This document shows, piece after piece, positions 48,884 through 58,391 of a stretch of DNA of 64,000 nucleotides (the stretch's first letter is position 1; each line of letters opens with the position of its first letter). The stretch is from Corynebacterium felinum (GTDB lineage Bacteria; Actinomycetota; Actinomycetes; Mycobacteriales; Mycobacteriaceae): contig NZ_CP047209.1 of NCBI RefSeq assembly GCF_030408755.1, positions 1,302,001 to 1,366,000 on the forward strand. The letters are read 5' to 3'. Made by a program: the position numbers and the translations under genes. Below the pieces are notes generated by a model that saw nothing but the letters and a program-made list of their open reading frames with translations, made no database searches and was not told where the DNA came from.

Positions 48884-51382
48884 ATGCTGATTACTCAAAG
48901 CTGGGTGAGCACGCTCCTTAGTGAGGCAAACCCTGAATGGAAGGGCGTAACCCCTGACGAGCTGGATGCTGGCTACGTGCGCGTCGGTTTTGAAACTGAA
49001 GGGTACGAGTCGATCCCCGAAACCACAGGTCCGCTGGTTATCGGTCGCGTGGAGTCTATTGAGGAGCTGGAGGGTTTTAAAAAGCCGATCCGTCACTGCA
49101 TGGTGAATGTGGGTCAAGCGAACGGCACGGGTGAGCTGCAGTCGATCGTGTGTGGTGCCCGCAATTTTGTTGAAGGTGACACTGTTATTGTGTCGCTTCC
49201 TGGCGCGGTTTTGCCCGGCAATTTCGCTATTGCTGCACGTGAAACGTATGGTCGCATGTCGGCGGGCATGATTTGTTCTGCCGCTGAGCTGGGTCTGATC
49301 GATAAGGCATCCGGCATTATGACCATTGACCCTCAGCTAGGTGAACCTGGCGATGACGCCCGTTTAGTGCTGGGGCTCGACGACACCGTGTTTGATGTGA
49401 ACATCACCCCAGACCGCGGTTACGCACTGTCTGCCCGTGGCTTGACCCGCGAGCTGGCTTCGGCTTTCGGCTTGAAGTACAACGATCCTGCGCAGGCAAC
49501 GTTTGCGAATGTTCCGGCTGCATCCGGCTCGCTTATCGACGTCGAACTCAAGGCTGAGACGAAAGCGCGCCGTTTCGGGTTGCGCAAGGTCACAGGCATC
49601 GATCCTCATGCCAAGACCCCATTGTGGATGGAGCGCGAGCTCATGCTGGCTGGTCAGCGTCCTGTGAATGTGGCTACGGATGTGACTAACTATGTGATGT
49701 TGCTGTTGGGCCAGCCGATGCACGCTTTTGATGCGGATAAGATTTCCGGAAACTTGGTTGTGCGCACTGCGCAGGCGGGGGAGAAGCTTTTCACCCTCGA
49801 CCATGTGGAGCGCACCTTGGATGCTGAGGATGTTGTTATCTGTGACGATAACGGTATTCAGTCTTTGGCTGCAGTGATGGGTGGATCGACATCTGAGATT
49901 TCGGATGAGACCACCAATGTGTACTTTGAGGCTGCGAACTGGGATCAGATCACCACGGCGCGTACTTCCCGCCGTCACAAGTTGTCGAGTGAGGCATCGC
50001 GCCGTTTTGAGCGCGGTGTTGATCCTGCCCTGGTTGAGGTGGCCTTGGATATGGCCTGCTCCCTGTTGCAGGAGATTGCTGGCGGCACCATTGAGGCCGG
50101 TCGCACCTTGGTGGGCGAGGTTCCTGCGATGCCTGTGATTACCATGGCAGCGAATCGTCCTGCCCAGATCGCGGGCGTGGAGTATTCCCGTGAGACTGTG
50201 ATTGCCCGCCTCGAAGAGGTTGGTTGCCAAGTGGAAGAGTCCAGTTGCGGTGGCAAGCTGGAGGTCACCCCGCCGACGTGGCGTCCTGACCTGACCGAGT
50301 CTTGTGATCTGGTGGAGGAGATTCTGCGCCTTGAGGGCTTGGAGGATATTCCTTCCATCGTGCCGCCCGCACCTGTGGGCCGTGGCTTGACCCCAGTGCA
50401 GAAGCGTCGCCGTGCGATTGGCCATGCGCTTGCGTACAACGGTTATGTGGAGATCTTGCCCACCCCGTTCATCCGCCAAGACACGTTTGATACGTGGGAT
50501 TTGGCTGAAGATGATGAGCGCCGCGCTGTGGTGAAGGTGCAAAATCCGCTGGATGCGGAGTATGCGGTGCTGGGCACCACGTTGCTGCCATCTATGTTGG
50601 AGGCGCTGTCGCGCAATGTGGCTCGCGGACTCACTGATTTGTACTTGTTCGGCCAGCAGCAAGTGGCGTTTGCTCGTGGCGCGGGTATCTCCCCGATGCC
50701 TGATGTGACAAAGCGCCCCAGCGCTGAGGAAGTCAATGAGCTGCTTGAGTCGCTGCCGTACCAGCCACTCTATGTGGCAACCGTGGGCACCGGACTTGTT
50801 GAGTTCGAAGGTCCGTGGGGCAAGGGACGCGAGTACACCTATGCGGATGCGATTGAGTCGGCGAAGATTGTTGCTCGCGCAGCCGGTGTTGAGCTGGAGC
50901 TTAAGAACGTGGAGCACTTGCCGTGGCACCCTGGCCGCTGTGCTGCTTTGCTTGTCGACGGCGAAATTATCGGCCATGCCGGCGAACTGCACCCACAGGT
51001 TGTTGAGCGCCTTGGCCTTCCGAAGCGCACCTGCGCTATGGAGTTGAATGTGTCAAAGCTTCCGGTGACTGAGGTCCTTCCGGCTCCTGTGCTGTCGGCT
51101 TTCCCCACCTTGAAGCAGGATTTGGCGCTTGTGGTCGATGAGGAAACTCCTGCTGAGGCTGTGCGCCAGGCAATTGTTGAGGCCGCTGGTCCGCTTCTTG
51201 AGAAGGTGGAGCTGTTCGACATTTACCGCGCGGAGAATCTCGGCGCGGACAAGAAGTCCTTGGCCTTCGCCCTGACCTTCCGCGCCCCTGACCGCACCCT
51301 CACTGATGACGAGTGCTCCACCGGACGCCTCGCCGCAGCAGACCTAGCTGCGCAGCGTTTCGGTGCACAGATGCGAGCGTAA
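48884..51382 (+). CDS. pheT: Phenylalanyl-tRNA synthetase beta subunit
   Basis: An 832-residue subunit with tRNA-binding and editing functions. Domains in order: an EMAP-like OB fold (from about 40), B3/B4 editing core (RKVTGIDPHAKTPLWMERELMLAGQRPVNVATDVTNYVMLLLGQPMHAFDADKI), B5 (PAQIAGVEYSRETVIARLEEVGC), the degenerate class II core (about 480-700), and the C-terminal ferredoxin-like anticodon-binding domain (FPTLKQDLALVVDEETPAEAVRQAI...TLTDDECSTGRLAAADLAAQRFGA). Complete. GAAGGAGAAGG precedes ATG 48884. A terminator follows. Confidence 0.97.
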   Translation: MLITQSWVSTLLSEANPEWKGVTPDELDAGYVRVGFETEGYESIPETTGPLVIGRVESIEELEGFKKPIRHCMVNVGQANGTGELQSIVCGARNFVEGDTVIVSLPGAVLPGNFAIAARETYGRMSAGMICSAAELGLIDKASGIMTIDPQLGEPGDDARLVLGLDDTVFDVNITPDRGYALSARGLTRELASAFGLKYNDPAQATFANVPAASGSLIDVELKAETKARRFGLRKVTGIDPHAKTPLWMERELMLAGQRPVNVATDVTNYVMLLLGQPMHAFDADKISGNLVVRTAQAGEKLFTLDHVERTLDAEDVVICDDNGIQSLAAVMGGSTSEISDETTNVYFEAANWDQITTARTSRRHKLSSEASRRFERGVDPALVEVALDMACSLLQEIAGGTIEAGRTLVGEVPAMPVITMAANRPAQIAGVEYSRETVIARLEEVGCQVEESSCGGKLEVTPPTWRPDLTESCDLVEEILRLEGLEDIPSIVPPAPVGRGLTPVQKRRRAIGHALAYNGYVEILPTPFIRQDTFDTWDLAEDDERRAVVKVQNPLDAEYAVLGTTLLPSMLEALSRNVARGLTDLYLFGQQQVAFARGAGISPMPDVTKRPSAEEVNELLESLPYQPLYVATVGTGLVEFEGPWGKGREYTYADAIESAKIVARAAGVELELKNVEHLPWHPGRCAALLVDGEIIGHAGELHPQVVERLGLPKRTCAMELNVSKLPVTEVLPAPVLSAFPTLKQDLALVVDEETPAEAVRQAIVEAAGPLLEKVELFDIYRAENLGADKKSLAFALTFRAPDRTLTDDECSTGRLAAADLAAQRFGAQMRA

Positions 51383-51396
51383 AATTTCTTAGCACT

Positions 51397-51430
51397 AAGG
51401 CCCTCACGATTGACGATTGTGAGGGCCTTT
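51397..51430 (+). terminator. pheST terminator
   Basis: Stem AAGGCCCTCAC / GTGAGGGCCTT with inner A-T pairs, followed by TTT. Confidence 0.85.
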
Positions 51431-51558
51431 AATCTTTTCGGCAGCGAGTCTGGTACGCAGTGTCGCTGCCTTCTGCTCTGTGCTGAAATTTTCACCTTCT
51501 GTCTCTGCGGACAATTGGGGTGGTAGCTCTTACCGAAATCAAAAGACCTTAACTGGGT

Positions 51559-51816
51559 TTATCGATATATTTCCCGCCGATGACCTACCCGGAGCACAAG
51601 AATGATGAGTTCTTGGTCGTGGATATCGTAGATTATTCGATAGCTGCCTACTCTTATGCGATATTCACCATTTCCGCCTCGAAGCTGAATGCAACCGTTT
51701 GGCCGTGGGTTGTTTGCTAATTCGCTGATCGCGTTAACAACTTTTATGGCAGTTTGCTTATCGAGCTTTCTTATTGCTTTTGCAGCGGAAGGAACGTAGC
51801 TAATTTCGTATGGCAT
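51559..51816 (-). CDS. relE: RelE/ParE-family toxin
   Basis: An 85-residue mRNA interferase-type toxin. MPYEISYVPSAAKAIRKLDKQTAIKVVNAISELANNPRP is the usual first half; CIQLRGGNGEYRIRVGSYRIIYDIHDQELIILVLRVGHRREIYR carries the basic strand and C-terminal R-x-x-x-Y of RelE proteins that cut mRNA on the ribosome. It lies 10 bp behind the antitoxin gene in one minus-strand operon. Complete. Confidence 0.9.
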   Translation of the reverse strand: MPYEISYVPSAAKAIRKLDKQTAIKVVNAISELANNPRPNGCIQLRGGNGEYRIRVGSYRIIYDIHDQELIILVLRVGHRREIYR

Positions 51817-51826
51817 AGATGAAGCG

Positions 51827-52072
51827 TCAGATCCCGAGTTCGCGGATTAGCTCATCATGAGAGACGCGTCCGATCTCGTTGCGTGCTTCGGTTGCAGCGC
51901 GAATATCTTCTTGATCTTCGATTGCTTGCATGGCTCGATCATAAAACTCAGGTGAAACCACAACTGCGCGACGCCTTGCTCCACGCGACGTGACAATTAC
52001 AGGTTCGCGCTGTGCAGCCGCAATGTAATCACTTTGTTTTTCGCGGAATTGGGAAAGCGTTACGTAAGTCAT
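51827..52072 (-). CDS. relB: Phd/YefM-family antitoxin
   Basis: An 81-residue antitoxin: MTYVTLSQFREKQSDYIAAAQREPVIVTSRGARRRAVVVSPEFYDRAM is the Phd/YefM DNA-binding domain; the acidic tail (EDQEDIRAATEARNEIGRVSHDELIRELGI) should wrap the toxin. It normally represses its own operon. A TTGTACAA-type dyad just upstream (ACTTGTACAAGT, 52088-52099) is a likely operator. Confidence 0.88.
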   Translation of the reverse strand: MTYVTLSQFREKQSDYIAAAQREPVIVTSRGARRRAVVVSPEFYDRAMQAIEDQEDIRAATEARNEIGRVSHDELIRELGI

Positions 52073-52684
52073 GGGTCTTAGTGTACTACTTGTACAAGTT
52101 GTACGTCTAGTATTCTGTCGAAGTTTTCAGGCATTGACTAACTATGTTTTCATCGCCGCTGATCCGTTTATTCCCTCAAGGACTAACTCGGATTTTTCAT
52201 GGGGTGCGGGTAAGAGTGTGTAGAAAGAAAAGCATCTTTGAACTGATGAAATAACGTTGATTAAAGCAATAAACCAAGCAGAGAAGGTGAACTTTCACAG
52301 TGGGATCTACTGCATACACCCGCAAGGTGGCGAACTGTACACATCGTGTTTCCCACGCCAGGGTATTGGCCTTTGCTTACAAAGCCCAACTCGTTGGGAA
52401 TGTTGCCAGTCTTGGTCGTGTTTTCTCACGTCCATGGTTGACACACGTTCGGGGATATGGGGCTTGAATTAGCATTATCGTTGTAGGTGACTTTCAGAGA
52501 ACTAGGGGTGTACTGGATCAAGCTAGGGAAAATCGTTCAAGCAGTGTGTTACATATTTCGGTTGCTTCCTTAACTGGGAGGTCCTTGCTTAGCAGTAGTT
52601 TGGATGTGTTTTTCCTAGTGAAATGGTATTTTCTTCAGCTCCCAATTTTCGCGATCGTGGTGGCTCGATAAGAATGCAAAAACC
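52073..52684. other. Gap between the toxin-antitoxin pair and the CRISPR array
   Basis: About 610 bp. The dyad ACTTGTACAAGT at 52088-52099 is a perfect 12-bp palindrome and probably the antitoxin operator. The rest shows no ribosome-bound gene that I trust; a 71-codon frame from 52257 has no recognisable content. This side is the old (trailer) end of the array and no cas1 or cas2 fragments are visible in it. Confidence 0.5.
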
Positions 52685-54664
52685 GCATCATCCCCGCGTG
52701 TGCGGGGCTTACAGCGTGATGGTGCTCGTCGGAGCGGTGCCCACGGGATCAGCCCCGCGTGTGCGGGGCTTACATGTGATTAAGGGGGTTAGGGGGGATA
52801 GTTTGCGGATCATCCCCGCGTGTGCGGGGCTTACGAGTACTACCACCACGAAAATGGCCGCGTTACCGGATCATCCCCGCGTGTGCGGGGCTTACATTAG
52901 CGGAATTTCCAGTTACGTTACTTCGTACGGATCATCCCCGCGTGTGCGGGGCTTACCGGATGCTTATGGGTGTTCCAGCCCTTAGGGACGGATCATCCCC
53001 GCGTGTGCGGGGCTTACCAGGGGCGGTTGATGCAACAAGCGTTGAAGCCAGGATCATCCCCGCGTGTGCGGGGCTTACACAATCCACAAGCCCTAGCGGA
53101 GATGCAACACCGGATCATCCCCGCGTGTGCGGGGCTTACGCTTTGGCGTAGAGCATTTGCTGCGGAATCTTCGGATCATCCCCGCGTGTGCGGGGCTTAC
53201 GGTGTCGCCCAGTTTGATCCACTCAAGGGCGTAGGATCATCCCCGCGTGTGCGGGGCTTACACGAGTGTTGTTCTCGTAGAACCTCTCAACGGCGGATCA
53301 TCCCCGCGTGTGCGGGGCTTACTGGGCATCCTGAATGACGGCTCGCGTGTCTCGCGGATCATCCCCGCGTGTGCGGGGCTTACTCCGCAACCTCCTCCAC
53401 GAACGGGATACCTTTCGGATCATCCCCGCGTGTGCGGGGCTTACCATTGCGAGACTTTCCGTAATGCGGTAAACGACGGATCATCCCCGCGTGTGCGGGG
53501 CTTACGCTGGTCTGCTCAGTTAGCAGCGTCATGAGCGCGGATCATCCCCGCGTGTGCGGGGCTTACAGAACAAAGTGAATAGCCAACCCGCCGCCAATCG
53601 GATCATCCCCGCGTGTGCGGGGCTTACGGTTGTGCACACCGTGGCGGGGCTAGTTCTTGCGGATCATCCCCGCGTGTGCGGGGCTTACTTCTGCAATGGA
53701 TATAACGCTCCCTATCATTTCGGATCATCCCCGCGTGTGCGGGGCTTACGCGTGGCAGAAGCGAAGCGCCAGTCGATGCATCGGATCATCCCCGTGTGTG
53801 CGGGGCTTACTTGGACAGCTTCATTAATGCTCATTCTGATAGCGGATCATCCCCGCGTGTGCGGGGCTTACGTACGTCGCTTAGCCTGTAGCGGACTTCT
53901 TCGCGGATCATCCCCGCGTGTGCGGGGCTTACCACATGAATAACATCATCGGCAACACCCATAGCGGATCATCCCCGCGTGTGCGGGGCTTACCATCGCA
54001 GTCTGCTGAGATGTCAGACCAACCCAGGATCATCCCCGCGTGTGCGGGGCTTATCTCCCCGCCCTGAACCGTTGGTTTGATAGTCGCGGATCATCCCCGC
54101 GTGTGCGGGGCTTACTTAACCTTAGCCACCTTCGCAGCGGGCATAACCGGATCATCCCCGCGTGTGCGGGGCTTACAGCCCAGTCCTCGTAATCGAGTTC
54201 AACGCGCCCGGATCATCCCCGCGTGTGCGGGGCTTACTCATGGGCGGAATACGCCCCGAGGTAGCCGTTAGGATCATCCCCGCGTGTGCGGGGCTTACTC
54301 CAGGCTGTGTTTTATACCGCATTATATGTCCGGATCATCCCCGCGTGTGCGGGGCTTACGTTTGGTGCCACTATGCAGTATGCGGCGACGTCGGATCATC
54401 CCCGCGTGTGCGGGGCTTACAGCCCAGTCCTCGTAATCGAGTTCAACGCGCCCGGATCATCCCCGCGTGTGCGGGGCTTACGTATCAAACGCGGCAGGCG
54501 CAGACCCTTTCAACGGATCATCCCCGCGTGTGCGGGGCTTACACGAGCTGCCAGCACGGTTCTCCGAGATGCTTCGGATCATCCCCGCGTGTGCGGGGCT
54601 TACCGGTTGGCTTGCGGTGGGGTGAAGCTGCAGCGCGGATCATCCCCGCGTGTGCGGGGCTTAC
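52685..54664 (-). CRISPR. CRISPR array: 33 repeats, 32 spacers, type I-E-like repeats
   Basis: Repeats of 28 bp (29 counting a mostly constant flanking base) with the hairpin core CCCCGCGTGTGCGGGG, period 61 bp, spacers of about 33 bp. On the minus strand the repeat reads GTAAG, stem, ATGATCC(G), matching the type I-E form (stem followed by an eight-base 5' handle, ATGATCCG). Degenerate repeats sit at the low-coordinate end (52685: GCATCAT; 52747: GGATCAG), so that end is old and transcription runs on the minus strand from 54664. Internal variants: 53783 (G-to-T change in the stem GTGTG) and 54027 (ends CTTAT). The spacer at 54177-54209 is repeated at 54421-54453. Confidence 0.98.
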
Positions 54665-54704
54665 CCTAGTTTAACAGGGAGGATGGCAGTATGTGAGGAT
54701 GATT

Positions 54705-57700
54705 TCATTCAATTCTAGTTATTCTTGAGTTCGTTGAAGCCCACATTTTTTCATTGGCACGAGTAGAAACATCAGCGATCAATAGTTGATGAGAAATAAG
54801 CTCTGGCGCTACCCGAATCAAGAACTCGAACTCGGAGATTGTAAATGATTCACGCTCGACAATGGGCAATTGATACTTGTTAAACACCACCGAAGAACCA
54901 CGACGGAAAGAAAAAGTTCCATTTCCATACGGTGCTAACGTTTTACCCAAGCTCAACACCCCGAATAAGGCCAAAGGAACCACTAAAGAGCGCGAAAGCG
55001 AATCGGTGGCTAAATTGCTCGAACCATCCGAGGCCATATCTAAACCTCCCGCACCCCTCAGCTCTGTTTCATGGGACCATCCCTTACCAGCGCTCCAAAG
55101 CACACTAACATCGAAAGAATCAGGGTAATTGAATGCAGACGAGTTTCGAGCAAGCAAACTTAAAGGTAAAAGATACGTGTCGGAGCACACACATTGAGGA
55201 ACCTCTTCCCCCGTAGACGGATTGATCCAGCGAGGGACTACATACTCTTCTTTAACCGAATCGCGGGGTAAATGTGAACACCAAAGCGCAGTCGCAATGC
55301 GCTTATAATCGTCCGGCCAATCATGTTTTTCCAAATAATCGACCAGTGCGGGAGAAATTTTCAATTTTTGATTTTTGGTTGAGAGTTTTGAATTTGCTAA
55401 TTCCTTGAGAATTTTATTAGTAGAAACCACAAAACCTTGCCAAAAATCATAAAATTTATTAAAAATTGTGTCAATATCCGTATTGCTTAAGATGATCGGA
55501 ACCCCATTTCTGAACTCCAATCGTGCCTTTTCATCGTAAAGGCTAACGAAGGAAAGGACACCCATGGAAGCAAACCAGTTCAATGTTTTAGCCTTCCTCA
55601 AAGCTAAACCGAGCAAAGGCGTTTCTTTTAGAACAAAATCATGACAAAAATCATGATCAGGTCGCACGCCAGAGTGTTGAATATGATTGATAACATCGGT
55701 ATTCAAAGAAAGAGGTGAAACGCTAGGATCTGGAAAAGCAGATGCTTCCCAGTCTGAAATTCGCAACACAGACTCCAGCCAACAAAGGCCCCAAAGGCCA
55801 AATTCTCCACTAAGTGCTACAAAACGATTAATCCACTTTGCAGTCGCAGCATTCAAACGATTCACACCACGAGCACCGCCATGGTGGGAAGCAATTAAAT
55901 GGCAAACTAAAGGAGAAAAGCCAACCTTTTCTGCTGCGATCGCCGCAGCACTAGCATGATCATAGCTTTCCGGCAGTAAAGCTAAGCTAGAACTAATCGA
56001 ATGCCGATTGTAGCTTTTCGCCAACAATGGGTCGTGAGCCAACTTTCCTAACATCATTTGGAAAGAATCAATAGCTTTTCCGTGATCATGCAAAAAGGCA
56101 GCATCCAGCAAATCTTCACGAAGCTGGCTATCAATATCAAAGTAAGAAAGCTTTTGCTCAGTGAGCTTCTTAACTTGCGTACTATGCTCCGCAAGAGTTA
56201 CACAGTTGTTGTTAGAATGGGAATCCTTTCCCGAATTGCGGCATAGCAATACCGACTTTCCCTGCTTTGTGAAACGTACACGAGCGGAACCGAACTGAGG
56301 AAAACTTAACCGAATATGTTCCGCGATGAGCGATCTACGTTCACGTCGCAAAATCTCGGTATTGTTCAAAAGTTCATCAATTTCATCCCAATTCTCACCA
56401 CCTGCAGAAATATAAGTATTAGCATTTAATGGCGCCCAGAAAGGTTGAGAATTTTCCAGCGCTAAAGCCAAACTAACATCAGGAACTTCCATAGTGCAGC
56501 AATGGGCATTGTTAGGCAAAAAGCCTAACGAGGGAGAATATCCTCCCAAACATGTAGCAAAAACAATGGTGCAGCCTGGACGAAGATCTGAGAGTTTTTC
56601 TGGAGTGAACCACTGATCGCCAAAAGAAACACGAATACGGTTGAGTTTCTCTTCAATCTTTTCTTTATTTAATTTATTTGGAGCGAATGAATGCAAATCA
56701 ATATCGGTTATAAGTGAATCAGCTCTATGATCCTCGCCTAGAAAAGCCAACACTTCATGAATTGATAATTCAATTGTTTCTGCTGGCTGTAAAACGCAAG
56801 TCTGTAGTGTATTCAAGTCCGCCCGCCATGCGATGGTGACAAGTTCAGCGCGCTTTGTAGAATCAGGTCCGGTAAGCCATGCATCCACATCTAATGGAGG
56901 AGAATACGGAGTGGTAGTAGCCAAAAAATGCTTGGCTATCTCAAAAGTAAACTTCGCGGTTCGTGCTGGAGCAGGCCAAACCCTCTTTAGGAGCTCATTT
57001 GGTGTATGCTCAAGTGCCTCATGCACATCGCAAAGAGACGCAGAGATCGACTGGTTTTCTTCCGTCATGAGAGCAAGGAGTTCTTTGGTGGCCAAAAGTG
57101 GTTCTTCGCCGTAAACTGCCTTCGATGCATCAGAACCAATAACCGCATCTTTGTTCTCGAGTAAAGGAATAACCACTAGACCTTGGGGGTTTTGTGACTG
57201 TCCATTGCGATTTAGGCGGCCGAATCGCTGAATTAAACTGGGCCAAGGCGCAAGTTCAGTTGCAAGGAAATCCACTGAAAAGTCTGCGCCAACCTCAACT
57301 GTTTGGGTTGCTACAAGAATATGGTTAGGAGAAACAATCTCCGAGGATTCCTTTGGGCGATCTGCAGCACGTATGCGTGAAGTTATGAGCTTAACTTGGC
57401 GCGAATCTTTACGCTTCCTAAATTCACTTTCAAGTTTTTCCGCAATTAAACGCGCCTGCTGAACAGAATTAACAACCACTGCAGCCTTAGCGTCTTTTTG
57501 CGGCGTTCGATCGTAAAAATTAAAAACACTTGTAACGATTGACTCAGTTATTGCCTGAACAGTTTTATTCGGGTTTTGAGCCATTAAGCGCTCAACCATT
57601 ACTGGGCGCAATGCTTTCCACAAAATTTGTAAGTGCTTTGATTCCTTTTTCACATTCACATGGATTTGCGAGTCATGATCGCGAACAAGTTCTGGCGGAA

Positions 57701-58391
57701 TCGTTGCGCCTAAAAGTGAAATCTGCATAGGAGGAACACCAAGTTTCTCGCAGCGGGGAGCTTGAATTTCAGCCACATCTCGTAGCGTAGAAACTTGGAC
57801 AGCGGCTAACTGTGGTTCATCGAAAAGAACGACTGAATCCAAGGCAGTAAGCGCTGCGTGAATGGGGCGGGTAGCAGAAGAAACGCCTGGTGCTTGGCCT
57901 AAAACACGCATCGTAAATTGAGTTGCGGTAGTCACGATGATCTTAGCGCCATTGACATCCAGCCAATCAAACTGATCATGTTTGCTACCGTGGAAACTTG
58001 TGATGCCCAACGGAGACATCTGCGCTGAATGCTGAAGGCTACTAAGGGCTGATGCGACAGCACGAACAGCTGGCGTTTCACCTTTGGTTACTGCCTCCTG
58101 CAGACGTTCGACATGCTGATAGGCGCCATCAACAACAATCCTACGTTCCACAACGTGAAAGATTCTTTGGCCAATTGACCGAGGAACTCTTTCAACAATT
58201 TGTTTTGCTAAAGCCCAAACTGCCACATCGATAGCACTAGTTTTGCCTAACCCTGTTGGAATAGCGATTCGATCAGGGAATTTACCAGTACTCGCTACAA
58301 AGTTAGAAAGCTCGATTTGCCAATTATAGGGGGCAAAGCCATGTACTTCTTGGAAGAAGTCAGCGAAAGTAGGAAAATCTCTTTTAAGCAT
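54705..58391 (-). CDS. cas3: Cas3 helicase-nuclease of the type I-G (I-U) order: helicase first, HD domain last
   Basis: About 1228 residues. SF2 helicase in the first half: Walker A IAIPTGLGKTS near 45, DEPQ (in place of DEAH) in VVLFDEPQLA near 190, LLGATIPPE, and motif VI LIQRFGRLNRNG near 385. The HD nuclease is C-terminal: EHSTQV near 735, LHDHGK near 767 and ASHHGG near 830. In types I-A to I-F with fused Cas3 the HD domain is normally first; the reverse order marks type I-G. It would unwind and degrade target DNA called by the effector complex. ATG 58391 behind GGAGG overlaps csb2 by 8 bp. The array starts 40 bp behind its stop. Confidence 0.93.
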   Translation of the reverse strand: MLKRDFPTFADFFQEVHGFAPYNWQIELSNFVASTGKFPDRIAIPTGLGKTSAIDVAVWALAKQIVERVPRSIGQRIFHVVERRIVVDGAYQHVERLQEAVTKGETPAVRAVASALSSLQHSAQMSPLGITSFHGSKHDQFDWLDVNGAKIIVTTATQFTMRVLGQAPGVSSATRPIHAALTALDSVVLFDEPQLAAVQVSTLRDVAEIQAPRCEKLGVPPMQISLLGATIPPELVRDHDSQIHVNVKKESKHLQILWKALRPVMVERLMAQNPNKTVQAITESIVTSVFNFYDRTPQKDAKAAVVVNSVQQARLIAEKLESEFRKRKDSRQVKLITSRIRAADRPKESSEIVSPNHILVATQTVEVGADFSVDFLATELAPWPSLIQRFGRLNRNGQSQNPQGLVVIPLLENKDAVIGSDASKAVYGEEPLLATKELLALMTEENQSISASLCDVHEALEHTPNELLKRVWPAPARTAKFTFEIAKHFLATTTPYSPPLDVDAWLTGPDSTKRAELVTIAWRADLNTLQTCVLQPAETIELSIHEVLAFLGEDHRADSLITDIDLHSFAPNKLNKEKIEEKLNRIRVSFGDQWFTPEKLSDLRPGCTIVFATCLGGYSPSLGFLPNNAHCCTMEVPDVSLALALENSQPFWAPLNANTYISAGGENWDEIDELLNNTEILRRERRSLIAEHIRLSFPQFGSARVRFTKQGKSVLLCRNSGKDSHSNNNCVTLAEHSTQVKKLTEQKLSYFDIDSQLREDLLDAAFLHDHGKAIDSFQMMLGKLAHDPLLAKSYNRHSISSSLALLPESYDHASAAAIAAEKVGFSPLVCHLIASHHGGARGVNRLNAATAKWINRFVALSGEFGLWGLCWLESVLRISDWEASAFPDPSVSPLSLNTDVINHIQHSGVRPDHDFCHDFVLKETPLLGLALRKAKTLNWFASMGVLSFVSLYDEKARLEFRNGVPIILSNTDIDTIFNKFYDFWQGFVVSTNKILKELANSKLSTKNQKLKISPALVDYLEKHDWPDDYKRIATALWCSHLPRDSVKEEYVVPRWINPSTGEEVPQCVCSDTYLLPLSLLARNSSAFNYPDSFDVSVLWSAGKGWSHETELRGAGGLDMASDGSSNLATDSLSRSLVVPLALFGVLSLGKTLAPYGNGTFSFRRGSSVVFNKYQLPIVERESFTISEFEFLIRVAPELISHQLLIADVSTRANEKMWASTNSRITRIE

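Noticed and set aside
49364..50992. A 542-codon minus-strand frame inside pheT
   Set aside because: Antisense to a complete pheT with strong codon bias; the predicted protein is Arg/His/Gln-rich without family features.
52257..52472. A 71-codon plus-strand frame between the antitoxin and the array
   Set aside because: No family pattern or clear ribosome site; composition looks random.
52623..54674. Plus-strand open frames of 60-170 codons with recurring HPRVCGAY, IIPACAGLT and SSPRVRGL
   Set aside because: They are translations of the CRISPR repeats and spacers in three frames; the 61-bp period keeps them open by chance.
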